Shown: positions 1 through 9,162, numbered from the stretch's first letter. The stretch: 64,000 nt of DNA from Nevskia ramosa DSM 11499 (GCF_000420645.1 NZ_ATVI01000005.1:1286357-1350356); one strand, 5' to 3'. Notes: generated by a model not told the origin, from the sequence alone. Made by a program: numbers and translations.

Positions 1-370
1 CGTAGACCTTCCCGCTCTTGCCGACCGGCTCGAGGATGTACGGCTTCTCCAGCAGCGGGAAGGCGATCTCGCTGGCCTTGACGAAGCATTCGATCTCGAT
101 GGTCTGAGTCGATTTCGGGAAGGCCGCCTTGATCTCGTCTTCGCTGAGCACGACGTATTCGCCATCTTCCTGCTTGATGCCCTTGACGACGTTTTCCTTG
201 GCGATATCACGGCCGGTGCGCTTGTTGACGCGCTTGTAGCCCACCGGGTCCATCGAGCGTTTGTCGAGCCAGTCGAAATCGATGCCGCTGTCCTCGGTCG
301 CGGGATACAGGGCTATGGGGATGTGCACGAGCCCGAAGGTGATCGCACCTTTCCATACGGGACGCGGCAT
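1..370 (-). CDS. ku: Ku protein, N-terminal part (cut by left window edge)
   Basis: Bacterial Ku binds double-strand DNA ends as a homodimer and recruits LigD for non-homologous end joining. The first 123 codons are present, beginning MPRPVWKGAITFGLVHIPIA, the conserved start of the Ku beta-barrel, followed by YKRVNKRTGRDI and an EIEIECF-like stretch typical of the family. The start is the ATG at 370. The gene is incomplete because it runs off the left edge. It follows ligD on the same strand after a 35-bp gap, so the two probably form an operon. Identity is confident; completeness cannot be judged. Confidence 0.95.
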   Translation of the reverse strand, partial: MPRPVWKGAITFGLVHIPIALYPATEDSGIDFDWLDKRSMDPVGYKRVNKRTGRDIAKENVVKGIKQEDGEYVVLSEDEIKAAFPKSTQTIEIECFVKASEIAFPLLEKPYILEPVGKSGKVY

Positions 371-405
371 GGGGTTTCTCCTAGGGTGAACAAGTGGGTG
401 GCAGT

Positions 406-2913
406 TCAGGCTTTGTAGTCCAGCAACTTCATCGCCGCCGTCAGGCTGCAGGCGGAATCGGCGTAGTCCTTCCAGGGATCGTTGCCGCGATCGAGGCGGG
501 TATGGACGCTGGCCACCGTCCAGTGATCGCCGCCACGCAGCGACGCCAGTTCCTGCCAGTTCACCGGTACCGAAATGCCGAGGCCGGATCGGGCGCGTGC
601 CGACCAGGCCGAGACGGTGCTGGCACCGGGACCGTTGCGCAGGTAATCGATGTAGATCTTGCCGATGCGATTCTTCGGGCCACTCTTGGCGACGAAGCGC
701 TGAGGCAGCGCCTTTGCCAGATGCTGGACGACCGTCTGCGCGAAGCCTTTGACCGTGTCCCGGTCATGGCGCCTGAGCAGCGGCACGACCACGTGCAGAC
801 CCTTGCCGCCGCTGGTCTTCAGGAAGCCCGGCAAGCCGAGCTGCTTCAGGAAGGCATGCATCAGTTCCGCGGCTTCCTGCACCTGCGGCCAGGCGATGCC
901 GGCACCGGGGTCAAGATCGAAGATCATGCGGTCGGCACGCGCCACCGAACGGTTCGAGGTGTTCAGCGTGTGGAACTCGACGACGTTCCATTGCGCCGCC
1001 GACAGCAGGCCCGCCTTGTTGGTCACTTCAAGCATCGGCGGATGCTCGGGGTCGAGCCTGGTATCGAGCTTGCGAACGCCGGGCAGCTTTTCCGTCCCGG
1101 CATGCTTCTGGAAGAACTGCTGTCCGGCAACGCCATCCGGTGCGCGCAGCAGTGCTACCGGCCGGCCTTTCAGATGATCGATCATCAGATCGCCGACCAG
1201 GCCGTAATAGCGGACCAGGTCGAGCTTGGTGGTGCCGGTCTGCGTATCGATGACGCGCTCAGGATGGGTGACCTTGAGGCGCGACGCCGGGGCAGTGCCT
1301 TTCATGTCGATGCTCTTTTCGCGGACGATCGCCGCTGCGGGTTTGTCGGCTCGCAAGCCCCGGAATACGGCATGCCGCAGCTGGCCCTGCGCGGTCCACT
1401 GCGCGAAGGACACTTCGGCAATCAGCTTGGGCGTGACCCAGTGCGGCTTGCCGTCGACTTTCGGTGTCCTGGCCAAGGGGCATTGCTTGATGGTCAGTTT
1501 CTCGAGCTGGCTCGTCAGTCCCAGCAGGCGCCGCCGATCGAAACCGCTGCCGACCTTGCCGGCATAGCGAAGCGCGCCTTTCTCGTCATGCACGGCGAGC
1601 AGCAGCGCGCCGAAGCCGCTGCGCGAGCCTTGCGGATCGGTGTAGCCGACGATCACGAACTCCTGCCGCTGGCCGCATTTCAGCTTGATCCAGTCCGGCG
1701 AGCGCCGCGAGACGTAATTCGAATCGCCGCGCTTGGCGATGATGCCTTCCAGACCGAGCCGGCAGGCAGAGACTTTCACGCTCTCCGGGTCACCGTCGAA
1801 GGCGCCGCTGAAACGAATCTGCTCGGATCGCGTTGTGCCTTTTGCGTCGGTGAGCAGGCTTTGCAGCAGCGCGCGCCGCGCGTCCAGTCTCGTCTTGCGC
1901 AGGTCATGGCCGTCCAGGAACGGCAGATCGAACAGATAGAGGATGAGACCTTCGGGCGTCTCCGATTCCAGCGCCTGTTGCAGGGCGCCGAAGTCCGGTA
2001 CGCCCTGATCGTTCGGCACGACGATCTCGCCGTCATACCAGCCCGGCGGCAGCTTCAGCTTCGCAATGGCCGCCTGAACCGGCAGCAGCTTCGACGTCCA
2101 GTCGTTGCCATTCCGGGTGTAAAGCCGGATCTCCTTCTGATCGATCCGTGTCAGCAGCCGATAGCCATCGAACTTGATTTCGAAGATCCAGCCGTCGGCA
2201 GCGGGCGGTGGCTTGTCGACGAGCGTCGCCAGTTGCGGCGACAGCTTGGCTGGCAGCCGGGCTTTCACCGTACCTGCCGGCCAGTCGCCCAGCGGCTTGG
2301 CGCGCTTGGATTTCGCGGCGACTCGCGGCGCTGAGCCGGCGGGCTTGACGCTGTCCGGCAATTCATCGACCACACTGTAGTCCGCCGATGAGCGCACGAA
2401 CTCGTCCTTTTCCTTGATCAGCAGCCAGGGCGTCTGCTTCTCGCTCTTGCCCTTGATCCGCACCAGCACCCAGCGGCCGTGCAGCTTCTGCCCGGTCAGC
2501 GTGAATTTCAGATTGCCGGCGCGGAACGCCTTGCGCGGATCGCTGACCGGATGCCAGCTGCCGGCATCCCAGACGATGACCTTGCCGGCGCCGTACTGCT
2601 TCGCGGGGATGGTGCCCTCGAAGCTCGAATAGGAGATCGGGTGGTCTTCCACTTCGATGGCCATGCGCTTGACCGCGGGATCGAAACTCGGACCCTTCGG
2701 CACCGCCCAGCTTTTCATCGTGCCATCGAGTTCCAGGCGGAAGTCGTAATGCAGGCTGCTCGCCCAGTGCTTCTGGATCACGAAGCTCAAGGCGCCCGTC
2801 GAAGCATTACCGCCGCTGGCAGGTTCCGAGGTGATCGCGAAATCGCGTTTCGCCCGATAGCGCTTCAGCGCCGCCTCGGACGTTGCATTGCGGGCCGTCG
2901 AATCCCGGGCCAT
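406..2913 (-). CDS. ligD: ATP-dependent DNA ligase LigD (PE-ligase-polymerase)
   Basis: Multidomain NHEJ enzyme of 835 residues in the Pseudomonas domain order. An N-terminal 3'-phosphoesterase domain spans about residues 43-165 (QKHWASSLHYDFRLELDG). The ATP-dependent ligase domain spans about 220-520, with adenylation motif EIKFDGYR and candidate nucleophile K247. The C-terminal primase/polymerase domain covers roughly the last 290 residues, with DLDPG metal-binding residues and SGGKGLHV. The chosen start is ATG 2913 (MARDSTARN): it lies 4 bp after the stop of the upstream membrane-protein gene, and the residues encoded further upstream do not resemble the family. Ku follows 35 bp downstream, supporting co-expression of a two-component end-joining system. 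Confidence 0.95.
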   Translation of the reverse strand: MARDSTARNATSEAALKRYRAKRDFAITSEPASGGNASTGALSFVIQKHWASSLHYDFRLELDGTMKSWAVPKGPSFDPAVKRMAIEVEDHPISYSSFEGTIPAKQYGAGKVIVWDAGSWHPVSDPRKAFRAGNLKFTLTGQKLHGRWVLVRIKGKSEKQTPWLLIKEKDEFVRSSADYSVVDELPDSVKPAGSAPRVAAKSKRAKPLGDWPAGTVKARLPAKLSPQLATLVDKPPPAADGWIFEIKFDGYRLLTRIDQKEIRLYTRNGNDWTSKLLPVQAAIAKLKLPPGWYDGEIVVPNDQGVPDFGALQQALESETPEGLILYLFDLPFLDGHDLRKTRLDARRALLQSLLTDAKGTTRSEQIRFSGAFDGDPESVKVSACRLGLEGIIAKRGDSNYVSRRSPDWIKLKCGQRQEFVIVGYTDPQGSRSGFGALLLAVHDEKGALRYAGKVGSGFDRRRLLGLTSQLEKLTIKQCPLARTPKVDGKPHWVTPKLIAEVSFAQWTAQGQLRHAVFRGLRADKPAAAIVREKSIDMKGTAPASRLKVTHPERVIDTQTGTTKLDLVRYYGLVGDLMIDHLKGRPVALLRAPDGVAGQQFFQKHAGTEKLPGVRKLDTRLDPEHPPMLEVTNKAGLLSAAQWNVVEFHTLNTSNRSVARADRMIFDLDPGAGIAWPQVQEAAELMHAFLKQLGLPGFLKTSGGKGLHVVVPLLRRHDRDTVKGFAQTVVQHLAKALPQRFVAKSGPKNRIGKIYIDYLRNGPGASTVSAWSARARSGLGISVPVNWQELASLRGGDHWTVASVHTRLDRGNDPWKDYADSACSLTAAMKLLDYKA

Positions 2914-2917
2914 CGAC

Positions 2918-3325
2918 TCAGGGCGCCGCAATGCGATCCAGCACCAGCTTGCCGGCGCTGGCGGAAACCGCGCTGACCAAGGTGCCCCAAGCCATGTCGG
3001 CAAGCGTCAGGCTGATCGGCCAGTCACGCAGGGTCGCCAGATTGGTCAGATCGTAGGTCGCGTAGGCAATGAAGCCGAACAAGGCAGCGGCGGCGGCCGT
3101 GGTGTGCCAACCGGTGGCGTTCTGGTACGGCAGGATCGTGAACACCATCAGGCCGAACACGTAGACGGCATAGAACAGCACCGCGACCCCGAGCCGCGGC
3201 TTGGCCGCCATCAGGTGGCCGATTCCCTTCTGGTAAAGCGGCTTGGCGATGACGCCGAGCCAGAGCAGATCGACCAGCACCAGCACCAGGACGGTAACGG
3301 CATAGGCAGCGAGATAACGGGTCAT
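2918..3325 (-). CDS. DUF2177 family membrane protein
   Basis: Small integral membrane protein of 135 residues with about four hydrophobic segments. It starts MTRYLAAYAVTVLVLVLVDL and carries the family signature DLLWLGVIAKPLYQ and a central FIAYATYDLTNLATLRDWP. This matches the DUF2177 family, whose function is unknown. The start is ATG 3325. The gene ends 4 bp before the ligD start on the same strand, so it is probably the first gene of the NHEJ operon, although a membrane protein has no obvious part in end joining. It diverges from the molybdopterin oxidoreductase gene across about 205 bp that should hold both promoters. Confidence 0.85.
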   Translation of the reverse strand: MTRYLAAYAVTVLVLVLVDLLWLGVIAKPLYQKGIGHLMAAKPRLGVAVLFYAVYVFGLMVFTILPYQNATGWHTTAAAAALFGFIAYATYDLTNLATLRDWPISLTLADMAWGTLVSAVSASAGKLVLDRIAAP

Positions 3326-3530
3326 CGGTTTGGCGCTCCGCGCAGGCTGGGATTTTCTATTCAACAGGTGCACGTCACGTTCCCGAGTCGGGACAGCCGC
3401 GCATTGCCGCCGTCGTCTCGTGCAAGCCCGCATCCGGGCACCTGGCTTGCACATCGCATCGGCAAAATCTTCACGAGCAGGAATTGCGTCCCTTGCAGTT
3501 CCTGCAGTGACTACGCTGCCGGAGCACGAC

Positions 3531-5852
3531 GTGAAAAAGCCGGAAAAAGTGTCATTCGAGCCGTATGCAGGCCCGGCCGGTGGCTGGGGTTCGACGCAAT
3601 CGGTACGCGAAATCCTGTCCCGCGAAGGTGCGGTGGCCGGCACTGCAATGGCACTGGTCCGGCAGAACCGCGAATCCGGATTTGCCTGCGTCAGCTGTGC
3701 CTGGCCGAAGCCGGCGAAGGGCCATCTGTTCGAGTTCTGCGAGAACGGCGCGAAAGCCACCGCCTGGGAGGGCACCGATCGCCGCGCCGATGCCGCGTTC
3801 TTCGCCAGGCATCGTTTAAGCGAACTGGAGACCTGGTCGGACTACGCATTGGAGGAAGCCGGACGGCTGACCGAGCCGCTGCGCTGGGACGTTGCCAGCG
3901 ATCGCTATCTACCCGTTGATTGGGCCACAGCCTTCGCCGAGATCGGTGCCGAGCTGAAGCAGATCGATCCGAAAGCGGCGGTGTTCTATGCATCCGGTCG
4001 CGCGTCGCTGGAAACCTCGTACATGTATGCGCTGTTCGCACGTCTGTACGGCACCAATAATCTTCCCGACAGCTCGAACATGTGCCACGAGAGCACCTCG
4101 GTCGGGCTGCCGAAAAGCATCGGCGTGCCGGTCGGCACGGTGACCCTGGACGATTTCGAGAAGACCGACTGCCTGTTCTTCTTCGGCCAGAACGTCGGCA
4201 GCAACAGCCCACGCATGCTGCACGACCTGCAGTCGGCCAGAAAACGCGGCGTGCCGATCATAACCTTCAATCCATTGCGCGAGCGCGGGCTGGAACGCTT
4301 CGCCAATCCGCAGTCACCGCTGCAGATGCTGAGCGGATCGTCGACGCCGATCAGTACCCAGTACCACACGGTGAAAACCGGTGGCGACAGTGCGGCGATC
4401 ATGGGCATCTGCAAGGCCTTGCTGGTCGCCGATCGGCAAGCGATGTTCGCCGGACGCGAGCGCCTGATCGATACCGCCTTCATCACCGAGCACACCCAAG
4501 GCTTCGGAGCTTTCGAGCTTGCCGCGCTGAACTGCGACTGGCAGGACATCGAACGCGAATCCGGCCTGAGCCGTGCGGCCCTCGAAGACGCCGCGCGCGT
4601 GTATGGGCAATCGAAAGCGGCGATCGGCATCTATGGCATGGGGCTGACTCAGCATCGGCTTGGTGTTCAGAACGTGCAGATGGTGGTCAATCTGCTGCTG
4701 CTGCGCGGCAATATCGGCCGGCCTGGCGCCGGTGTCTGTCCGGTGCGCGGCCATTCCAATGTGCAGGGCCAGCGCACCGTCGGCATCACCGAAAAGCCAG
4801 AGCTGGCGCCGCTGGATCGCCTCGCCGAGCTTTACCAGTTCGATCCGCCGCGCGACAAGGGCCTGTGCACCGTGGACGTCTGCAAGGGTGTGATCGATGG
4901 CAGTGTCCACGCCTTCATCGGCCTCGGCGGCAACTTCGTGCGCGCGGTGCCGGAAACCGAAGCGGTGGAACGCGGCTGGCGCAAGTTGCGACTGACCGTG
5001 CAGATCGCCACCAAGCTCAATCGCAGCCATCTGATCCATGGCGAGGTGAGTTATCTGCTGCCCTGCCTGGGGCGCATCGAGCGCGACCACCAGGCGAGCG
5101 GCGAGCAGCGGGTATCGATCGAGGATTCCACTTCCTGCGTGCACAGCTCGCGTGGCGTGCGCAAGCCGGCGAGCGAGCAATTGCTGTCCGAAGCCCGCAT
5201 CGTTGCCGAAATGGCCAAGGCGACGCTGCCGCTGCGTGCGGGTACTCCGGATTGGGATGCCTGGGCCGGCGACTACGCCCAGGTGCGCGACGCCATCGAA
5301 GCCACCTATCCCGAGCAGTTCCGCGACTTCAACCAGCGCCTCGGTCAGCCGGGCGGTTTCCACCGGCCGATTCCGGCTCGCCATCGGATCTGGAAAACGC
5401 CGAGCGGCAAGGCCAACTTCGCGGTGCCGAAGTCACTGGTCGAAGATCCGGATGCGCCGGTGCGTGCAGCCGGTGGGCTGCGCCTGATGACCCTGCGCAG
5501 CAACGACCAGTTCAACACCACCGTCTACGGCTTTGACGACCGCTTTCGCGGCATCGTCGGCACCCGTCGCGTGTTGCTGATGAATGCGGAAGACATGAAG
5601 CAGCAGGGTTTCGCCGAGGGCGATCCGGTGCGGGTCTCGACCGATGTCGACGACGGCATCATCCGCGTGGTGCCCGGATTGCGCGTCACTACCTACGACA
5701 TTCCGCGCGGCTGCTGCGGCGGCTACTACCCGGAATGCAATCCGCTGATTCCGCTCTGGCACCACGCCGACGAAAGCAAGGTGCCTGCGGCGAAGTGGAT
5801 TCCCGTCCGGCTGCAAAGGGAAGCCGGCGTCTGGATCGCCGAGGTCGGATGA
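3531..5852 (+). CDS. FdhF/YdeP family molybdopterin oxidoreductase
   Basis: Predicted molybdopterin-dependent oxidoreductase of 773 residues, of the formate-dehydrogenase-alpha-like type that includes E. coli YdeP. Near the N-terminus it has the family segment GFACVSCAWPKP followed by FEFCENGAKATAWE. The cofactor-binding core includes SSNMCHEST and FFGQNVGSNSPRM, then VCPVRGHSNVQGQRTVG, and a C-terminal molydopterin dinucleotide-binding barrel with NDQFNTTVYG. The GTG start at 3531 is preceded by GGAG at 3521 with good spacing. No signal peptide is visible, so a cytoplasmic location is likely. No FdhD-like or electron-transfer subunit gene lies nearby. YdeP is linked to acid resistance in E. 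coli, but the substrate here is unknown. Confidence 0.88.
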   Translation: MKKPEKVSFEPYAGPAGGWGSTQSVREILSREGAVAGTAMALVRQNRESGFACVSCAWPKPAKGHLFEFCENGAKATAWEGTDRRADAAFFARHRLSELETWSDYALEEAGRLTEPLRWDVASDRYLPVDWATAFAEIGAELKQIDPKAAVFYASGRASLETSYMYALFARLYGTNNLPDSSNMCHESTSVGLPKSIGVPVGTVTLDDFEKTDCLFFFGQNVGSNSPRMLHDLQSARKRGVPIITFNPLRERGLERFANPQSPLQMLSGSSTPISTQYHTVKTGGDSAAIMGICKALLVADRQAMFAGRERLIDTAFITEHTQGFGAFELAALNCDWQDIERESGLSRAALEDAARVYGQSKAAIGIYGMGLTQHRLGVQNVQMVVNLLLLRGNIGRPGAGVCPVRGHSNVQGQRTVGITEKPELAPLDRLAELYQFDPPRDKGLCTVDVCKGVIDGSVHAFIGLGGNFVRAVPETEAVERGWRKLRLTVQIATKLNRSHLIHGEVSYLLPCLGRIERDHQASGEQRVSIEDSTSCVHSSRGVRKPASEQLLSEARIVAEMAKATLPLRAGTPDWDAWAGDYAQVRDAIEATYPEQFRDFNQRLGQPGGFHRPIPARHRIWKTPSGKANFAVPKSLVEDPDAPVRAAGGLRLMTLRSNDQFNTTVYGFDDRFRGIVGTRRVLLMNAEDMKQQGFAEGDPVRVSTDVDDGIIRVVPGLRVTTYDIPRGCCGGYYPECNPLIPLWHHADESKVPAAKWIPVRLQREAGVWIAEVG

Positions 5853-6010
5853 GCGCAGGTTTGTCGCTTCTTTCCTGATATGGTCGGCCCGCAAGGCGCG
5901 GATGCGAACAGTTCCCACCGGCGCGGACCAAGCGATCAGATCGGAATTGCCCGAGCGACATGCGGGCATGCTCGTTGCGGAAGGGCTGAAGGCGCTTCAG
6001 GGTAAACAAA

Positions 6011-7213
6011 GTGGGCGAAAACTCGAAACTGCAATCCAGGGCCATCGAACTCGATGTCCAGACCATCGGCCGCATCAGTGCCGTGCCGTCCATCCTGGAA
6101 ATGATCTGCCGATCGACAGGCCTGCGATTCGCGGCCGTGGCACGGGTCACCGATACGACGTGGACGCTCTGCGCCGTCCGTGACGAGCTCGCCTTCGGCC
6201 TTCAGCCTGGTGATGATCTGGAACTGAAAAGCACGCTGTGCCATGAAGTCCGGCTCAGCGGTGCTCCGATCATGATCGACCACGTTGCTGAAGATCCGGA
6301 TTTCAAAGACCATCACACGCCGAAGTTGTACGGCTTCGAGAGCTATATCTCGTATCCGATCGTCCGCAGCAATGGCGAGCACTTCGGCACGCTGTGCGCG
6401 CTGGACCCCAAGCCCGCGAGGCTCGGCGAAGGCGAAACGCTCAAGCTGTTCGAACTCTATTCCCAGCTGATCAGCCTGCAGCTGGATGTCGAGGATCGGC
6501 TGCGGGAAACCCAGGCGATCGTCTCGGCGCAGCAGGAAACCGCCCAGCTGCGCGAACAGTTCATCGCAGTGCTGGGCCACGACCTGAGAAACCCGCTGTC
6601 TTCGATGATGATGTCCGCGGAAGTGCTGCTGCGCACACCGCTGGTCGAACAGGGGATGGCGGCGGCGAAGCGGATCAAGACCAGCGGCCATCGCATGGCT
6701 CAGCTGATCGAGAATCTGATGGATTTCGCACGGGGACGTCTGGGCGGCGGCATCGTCCTGACCAAGGAATCGAATCGAGCCCTGGAAGCGACCCTGAGCA
6801 ACATCGTTGCCGAACTGACCTCGATTCATCCGGGCAGACATATCGAACTGCTGTTCGACATCTCGGAACCGGTGTTCTGCGATTCGGTCCGCATCGGCCA
6901 GCTGTTGTCGAACCTGCTCGGCAACGCGCTGACGCACGGCGATCCGGCGGGTGTCGTCCGAGTCGTGGCGCGCTGCAGGGATGAGACTTTCAATCTGTCG
7001 GTCAGCAATGCGGGCACGGTGATTCCGGCCGATATCCTCGAACGCCTGTTCGAACCGTTCTATCGCGTGGCGGACGGCAACGAGCACGAGGGCCTGGGAC
7101 TGGGCCTGTTCATCGCGTCCGAGATCGCCAAGGCGCACAGCGGCAGCTTGAACGTCCTGTCGGAATCGGCCGGTACGACCTTCACGCTGACCATGCCTGC
7201 GGATCTGGCGTAG
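6011..7213 (+). CDS. GAF-domain sensor histidine kinase
   Basis: Cytoplasmic sensor kinase of 400 residues. The N-terminal half is a GAF domain (about residues 20-165, with ISYPIVRSNGEHFGTLCALD). A short coiled linker leads to a HisKA domain with the H-box GHDLRNPLSSMM and a HATPase domain with the N-box LLGNALTHG, LFEPFYR and the G2 box GLGLGLFIASEIAKAHSG. No transmembrane segment is seen, so a diffusible or intracellular signal is likely. The GTG at 6011 is taken as start. No response regulator is adjacent, making this an orphan kinase. The signal cannot be inferred from the GAF sequence alone. Confidence 0.88.
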   Translation: MGENSKLQSRAIELDVQTIGRISAVPSILEMICRSTGLRFAAVARVTDTTWTLCAVRDELAFGLQPGDDLELKSTLCHEVRLSGAPIMIDHVAEDPDFKDHHTPKLYGFESYISYPIVRSNGEHFGTLCALDPKPARLGEGETLKLFELYSQLISLQLDVEDRLRETQAIVSAQQETAQLREQFIAVLGHDLRNPLSSMMMSAEVLLRTPLVEQGMAAAKRIKTSGHRMAQLIENLMDFARGRLGGGIVLTKESNRALEATLSNIVAELTSIHPGRHIELLFDISEPVFCDSVRIGQLLSNLLGNALTHGDPAGVVRVVARCRDETFNLSVSNAGTVIPADILERLFEPFYRVADGNEHEGLGLGLFIASEIAKAHSGSLNVLSESAGTTFTLTMPADLA

Positions 7214-7258
7214 TGGTTCGGCTTGCCGATTTGCACCGATTGGCAACTCGAAACGATC

Positions 7259-7281
7259 GCTCGGTGTAATAGCTACCGAGC
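7259..7281. promoter_or_regulatory. Inverted repeat between kinase and lipoprotein genes
   Basis: Seven-base arms GCTCGGT and ACCGAGC flank a 9-base spacer. It lies 46 bp after the kinase stop and 29 bp before the lipoprotein start, so it could be a weak terminator or an operator. There is no T-run. Confidence 0.35.
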
Positions 7282-7309
7282 TGCGAAAAACGCATCAAGC
7301 GAGGCCAGG

Positions 7310-7717
7310 ATGACAACAGGAAAATGGCAGGTACTCGGCGTGGCGGTTCTGCTGCTTGCGGGCTGCCACCAGCAAGGCAATGAAGGTTCGATGCAGCCTG
7401 CTGCCGCAGCAGCCACGTCAACGGCTGGCAGGGCGCCCGAGTTCAACGCCGATCAATGGATCGGACGATGGAACGGCCCGGAGGGCACTTATCTGAGCAT
7501 CACCAAGAGCGAAGGCGGATACGCGCTCGAGATCGCCGATCTCGACGGACCCAAGCCTTATGCGGCAAAGACCGCGGGCGATCATCTGGTGTTCGATCGC
7601 AACGGCAAGACCGAATCGATACGGGCTACGGACGGAAAGCAGACCGGCATGAAGTGGCTGCAGGACAAATCCAACTGTCTGACCATCAATGCCGGCGAAG
7701 GCTATTGCCGAGACTGA
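7310..7717 (+). CDS. Small predicted lipoprotein
   Basis: Exported protein of 135 residues. The N-terminus MTTGKWQVLGVAVLLLAGC is a lipoprotein signal with lipobox LLAGC, so it should be lipidated and held at a membrane. The mature part has a low-complexity Ala/Thr linker and then a compact domain (residues about 45-135) with WIGRWNGPEGTYLSI and repeated Gly/Lys turns, resembling small beta-rich envelope proteins. No specific family was recognised. The ATG at 7310 has GAGG at 7301 as ribosome-binding site. A strong hairpin follows directly after the stop. Function unknown. Confidence 0.75.
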   Translation: MTTGKWQVLGVAVLLLAGCHQQGNEGSMQPAAAAATSTAGRAPEFNADQWIGRWNGPEGTYLSITKSEGGYALEIADLDGPKPYAAKTAGDHLVFDRNGKTESIRATDGKQTGMKWLQDKSNCLTINAGEGYCRD

Positions 7718-7719
7718 TT

Positions 7720-7753
7720 GCCGGGCAGCGGCAGAGCATTGCCGCTGCCCGGC
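7720..7753. terminator. Bidirectional hairpin terminator
   Basis: A perfect 14-bp stem (GCCGGGCAGCGGCA with its complement) and a 6-base loop sit between two convergent genes, 2 bp after the lipoprotein stop and 6 bp from the DUF3309 stop. There is no long T-run, but position and stability suit a shared terminator. Confidence 0.7.
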
Positions 7754-7758
7754 AGTGC

Positions 7759-7923
7759 TCAGAGACGAGGACCGCGTCGGCCGTTGAGCAGATAGGCGAC
7801 GACGATCACCACCACGATCAAGCCGATCGGACCGATGCCCCAGCCGGCGCCCAGTCCCCAGTAGAGGCCGCCACCACCACCAAACAGCAACAGCACGAGG
7901 ATCAGAATCAGCAGCAGGTCCAT
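7759..7923 (-). CDS. DUF3309-type small membrane protein
   Basis: Very small protein of 54 residues: MDLLLILILVLLLFGGGGG, then YWGLGAGWGIGPIGLIVVVI, ending NGRRGPRL. It has two hydrophobic segments separated by a glycine-rich turn, matching the DUF3309 family of small bacterial membrane proteins. The ATG at 7923 is preceded on the minus strand by GGGAG at good spacing. It sits among other envelope-protein genes and converges on the lipoprotein gene across a hairpin. Function unknown; small proteins of this type are often stress-associated, which is only a suggestion here. Confidence 0.8.
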   Translation of the reverse strand: MDLLLILILVLLLFGGGGGLYWGLGAGWGIGPIGLIVVVIVVAYLLNGRRGPRL

Positions 7924-8048
7924 TCGCTTGTCTCCCGTAGTGATCGACTGGCAGATGCCAGTTCATGAGCCGCAGATTTTCCTGCGGCTTCGATGACAGG
8001 CGGCAAGCGACGTTCCCGATCAGCTGAGGGCGATCCCGCTCGCTGGCA

Positions 8049-8354
8049 TCAACGCTGCCAGTGGCCTTCCTCGTGCCGGTAGCGGTTGCCGTAATGCACC
8101 CAGCGATCAGGCACCCAGTAGTAGCCGCGGCGCTCCTCGATCCAGTGGCCGGAGTGCCAGACATGGTGGCCGTCCTCCCAGAACCAGAAGCCCGGCGCCC
8201 AGACCACGCCCGGGCGCTGCGCCGGAATCACTTCGACCACCGGCGGGGGTGGCGCGACCTCGATCTCGACGACGGTCCGTGCCTGACTCAGCACCGGGAC
8301 ACTCAGCAGGCTCAGCGTCAGCAGGGACGCTGGCAACAGCTTGTTCGATGACAT
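8049..8354 (-). CDS. YXWGXW repeat-containing exported protein
   Basis: Small exported protein of 101 residues. A signal peptide (MSSNKLLPASLLTLSLLSVPVLSQA) is followed by a Pro/Val stretch and a tryptophan-rich domain with tandem WAPGFWFWEDGHHVW, HSGHWIEERRGYYW and PDRWVHYG, the pattern of the YXWGXW/WXXGXW repeat family. Repeats of this type are found in small periplasmic proteins of unknown function. The ATG at 8354 has AGGAGG-like sequence just upstream on the minus strand. The neighbouring upstream gene on the same strand is also an envelope protein. Confidence 0.8.
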   Translation of the reverse strand: MSSNKLLPASLLTLSLLSVPVLSQARTVVEIEVAPPPPVVEVIPAQRPGVVWAPGFWFWEDGHHVWHSGHWIEERRGYYWVPDRWVHYGNRYRHEEGHWQR

Positions 8355-8472
8355 GGCAAATCCTCCTTCGGTGAAGCGGGCCGACGAGCGTTGTGCGGGT
8401 CTCGGGGGCGACCCGGACAACACGCATCGGCCACCAGACTGCGGATCACCAGTTGGCGTCCGCAGCCCAAAC

Positions 8473-9162
8473 TCAGCGATGACCGTAATGGCCACCATGG
8501 ACACCGACCACGACGCTGGTGCCGCCGTAGCCGCCATATCCATAGGGGTAGCCGTATCCATATGACGAGTAGCCATACGGATAGCTGTAGTAGACCGGCG
8601 GCGGCGCGGCGTAGATGACCGTCGGGCTCTGATCGGCATAGACCACGGTCGGCGGCGGCTGCGTGCTGGTCACCGTCTGACCGACCGGCGTGGCGCTCAC
8701 AGCCAGTTCGATGTGGTCACCGGGATCGTGATCCAGGCGCGTGCTGTAGCGACGGCCGTTGTAGTCATAGACCACGTCATAGCCGACCACGCGACGTTCG
8801 TAGCTCACCGCGTTCTGGCAGTTGCGCACCGAGGTGTGCACGTCCGGCGTGCTGCCGGCTTCGACCTTGTTGCCCGCCACCGCACCGACGACCGCGCCGA
8901 CACCAGTCGCCAGCGCACGGCCGCTGCCGGCACCGAAGCGGTTGCCGACCACGCCACCGACCACTGCACCGAGCACCGCGCCGCCGCCACTGGTTTCCGG
9001 CTTCACGACGGTCGGCTGGTCGTAGCAGTCCTGCTGGGGCACGGCGACCTCGGCGGTCACTTCCGTGCTGGAGACGACTCTGCCGTACTCGGCAGCCTCC
9101 GCGACGCTGCAGGCCGAGGCCAGGCTCATCGCGATCAGGGATCTCTTGAATTTGGTGTTCAT
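8473..9162 (-). CDS. Glycine-zipper 2TM outer-membrane-associated protein
   Basis: Exported protein of 229 residues. After a signal peptide (MNTKFKRSLIAMSLASACSVAEA) comes a charged segment, then a glycine zipper at about residues 59-100 (GGAVLGAVVGGVVGNRFGAG, then ATGVGAVVGAVAGNKVE), as in the Rick_17kDa_Anti/SlyB-like 2TM group. A conserved domain with NCQNAVSYERRVVGYDVVYDYNGRRY follows, and the tail is rich in Tyr and Gly. The family sits in or near the outer membrane and is often stress-induced. The ATG at 9162 has a purine-rich GGAACG site before it. The Gly/Tyr-rich tail is unusual and is noted separately. Confidence 0.8.
   Translation of the reverse strand: MNTKFKRSLIAMSLASACSVAEAAEYGRVVSSTEVTAEVAVPQQDCYDQPTVVKPETSGGGAVLGAVVGGVVGNRFGAGSGRALATGVGAVVGAVAGNKVEAGSTPDVHTSVRNCQNAVSYERRVVGYDVVYDYNGRRYSTRLDHDPGDHIELAVSATPVGQTVTSTQPPPTVVYADQSPTVIYAAPPPVYYSYPYGYSSYGYGYPYGYGGYGGTSVVVGVHGGHYGHR

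Noticed and set aside
394-2334. Long open frame on the plus strand opposite ligD
   Set aside because: It is the antisense of a well-conserved LigD gene; its translation is Arg/Gln-rich with no domain.
7947-7988. Two small hairpins before the DUF3309 gene
   Set aside because: Short stems without a T-run; they could be leader structure or chance, with no feature to choose between.
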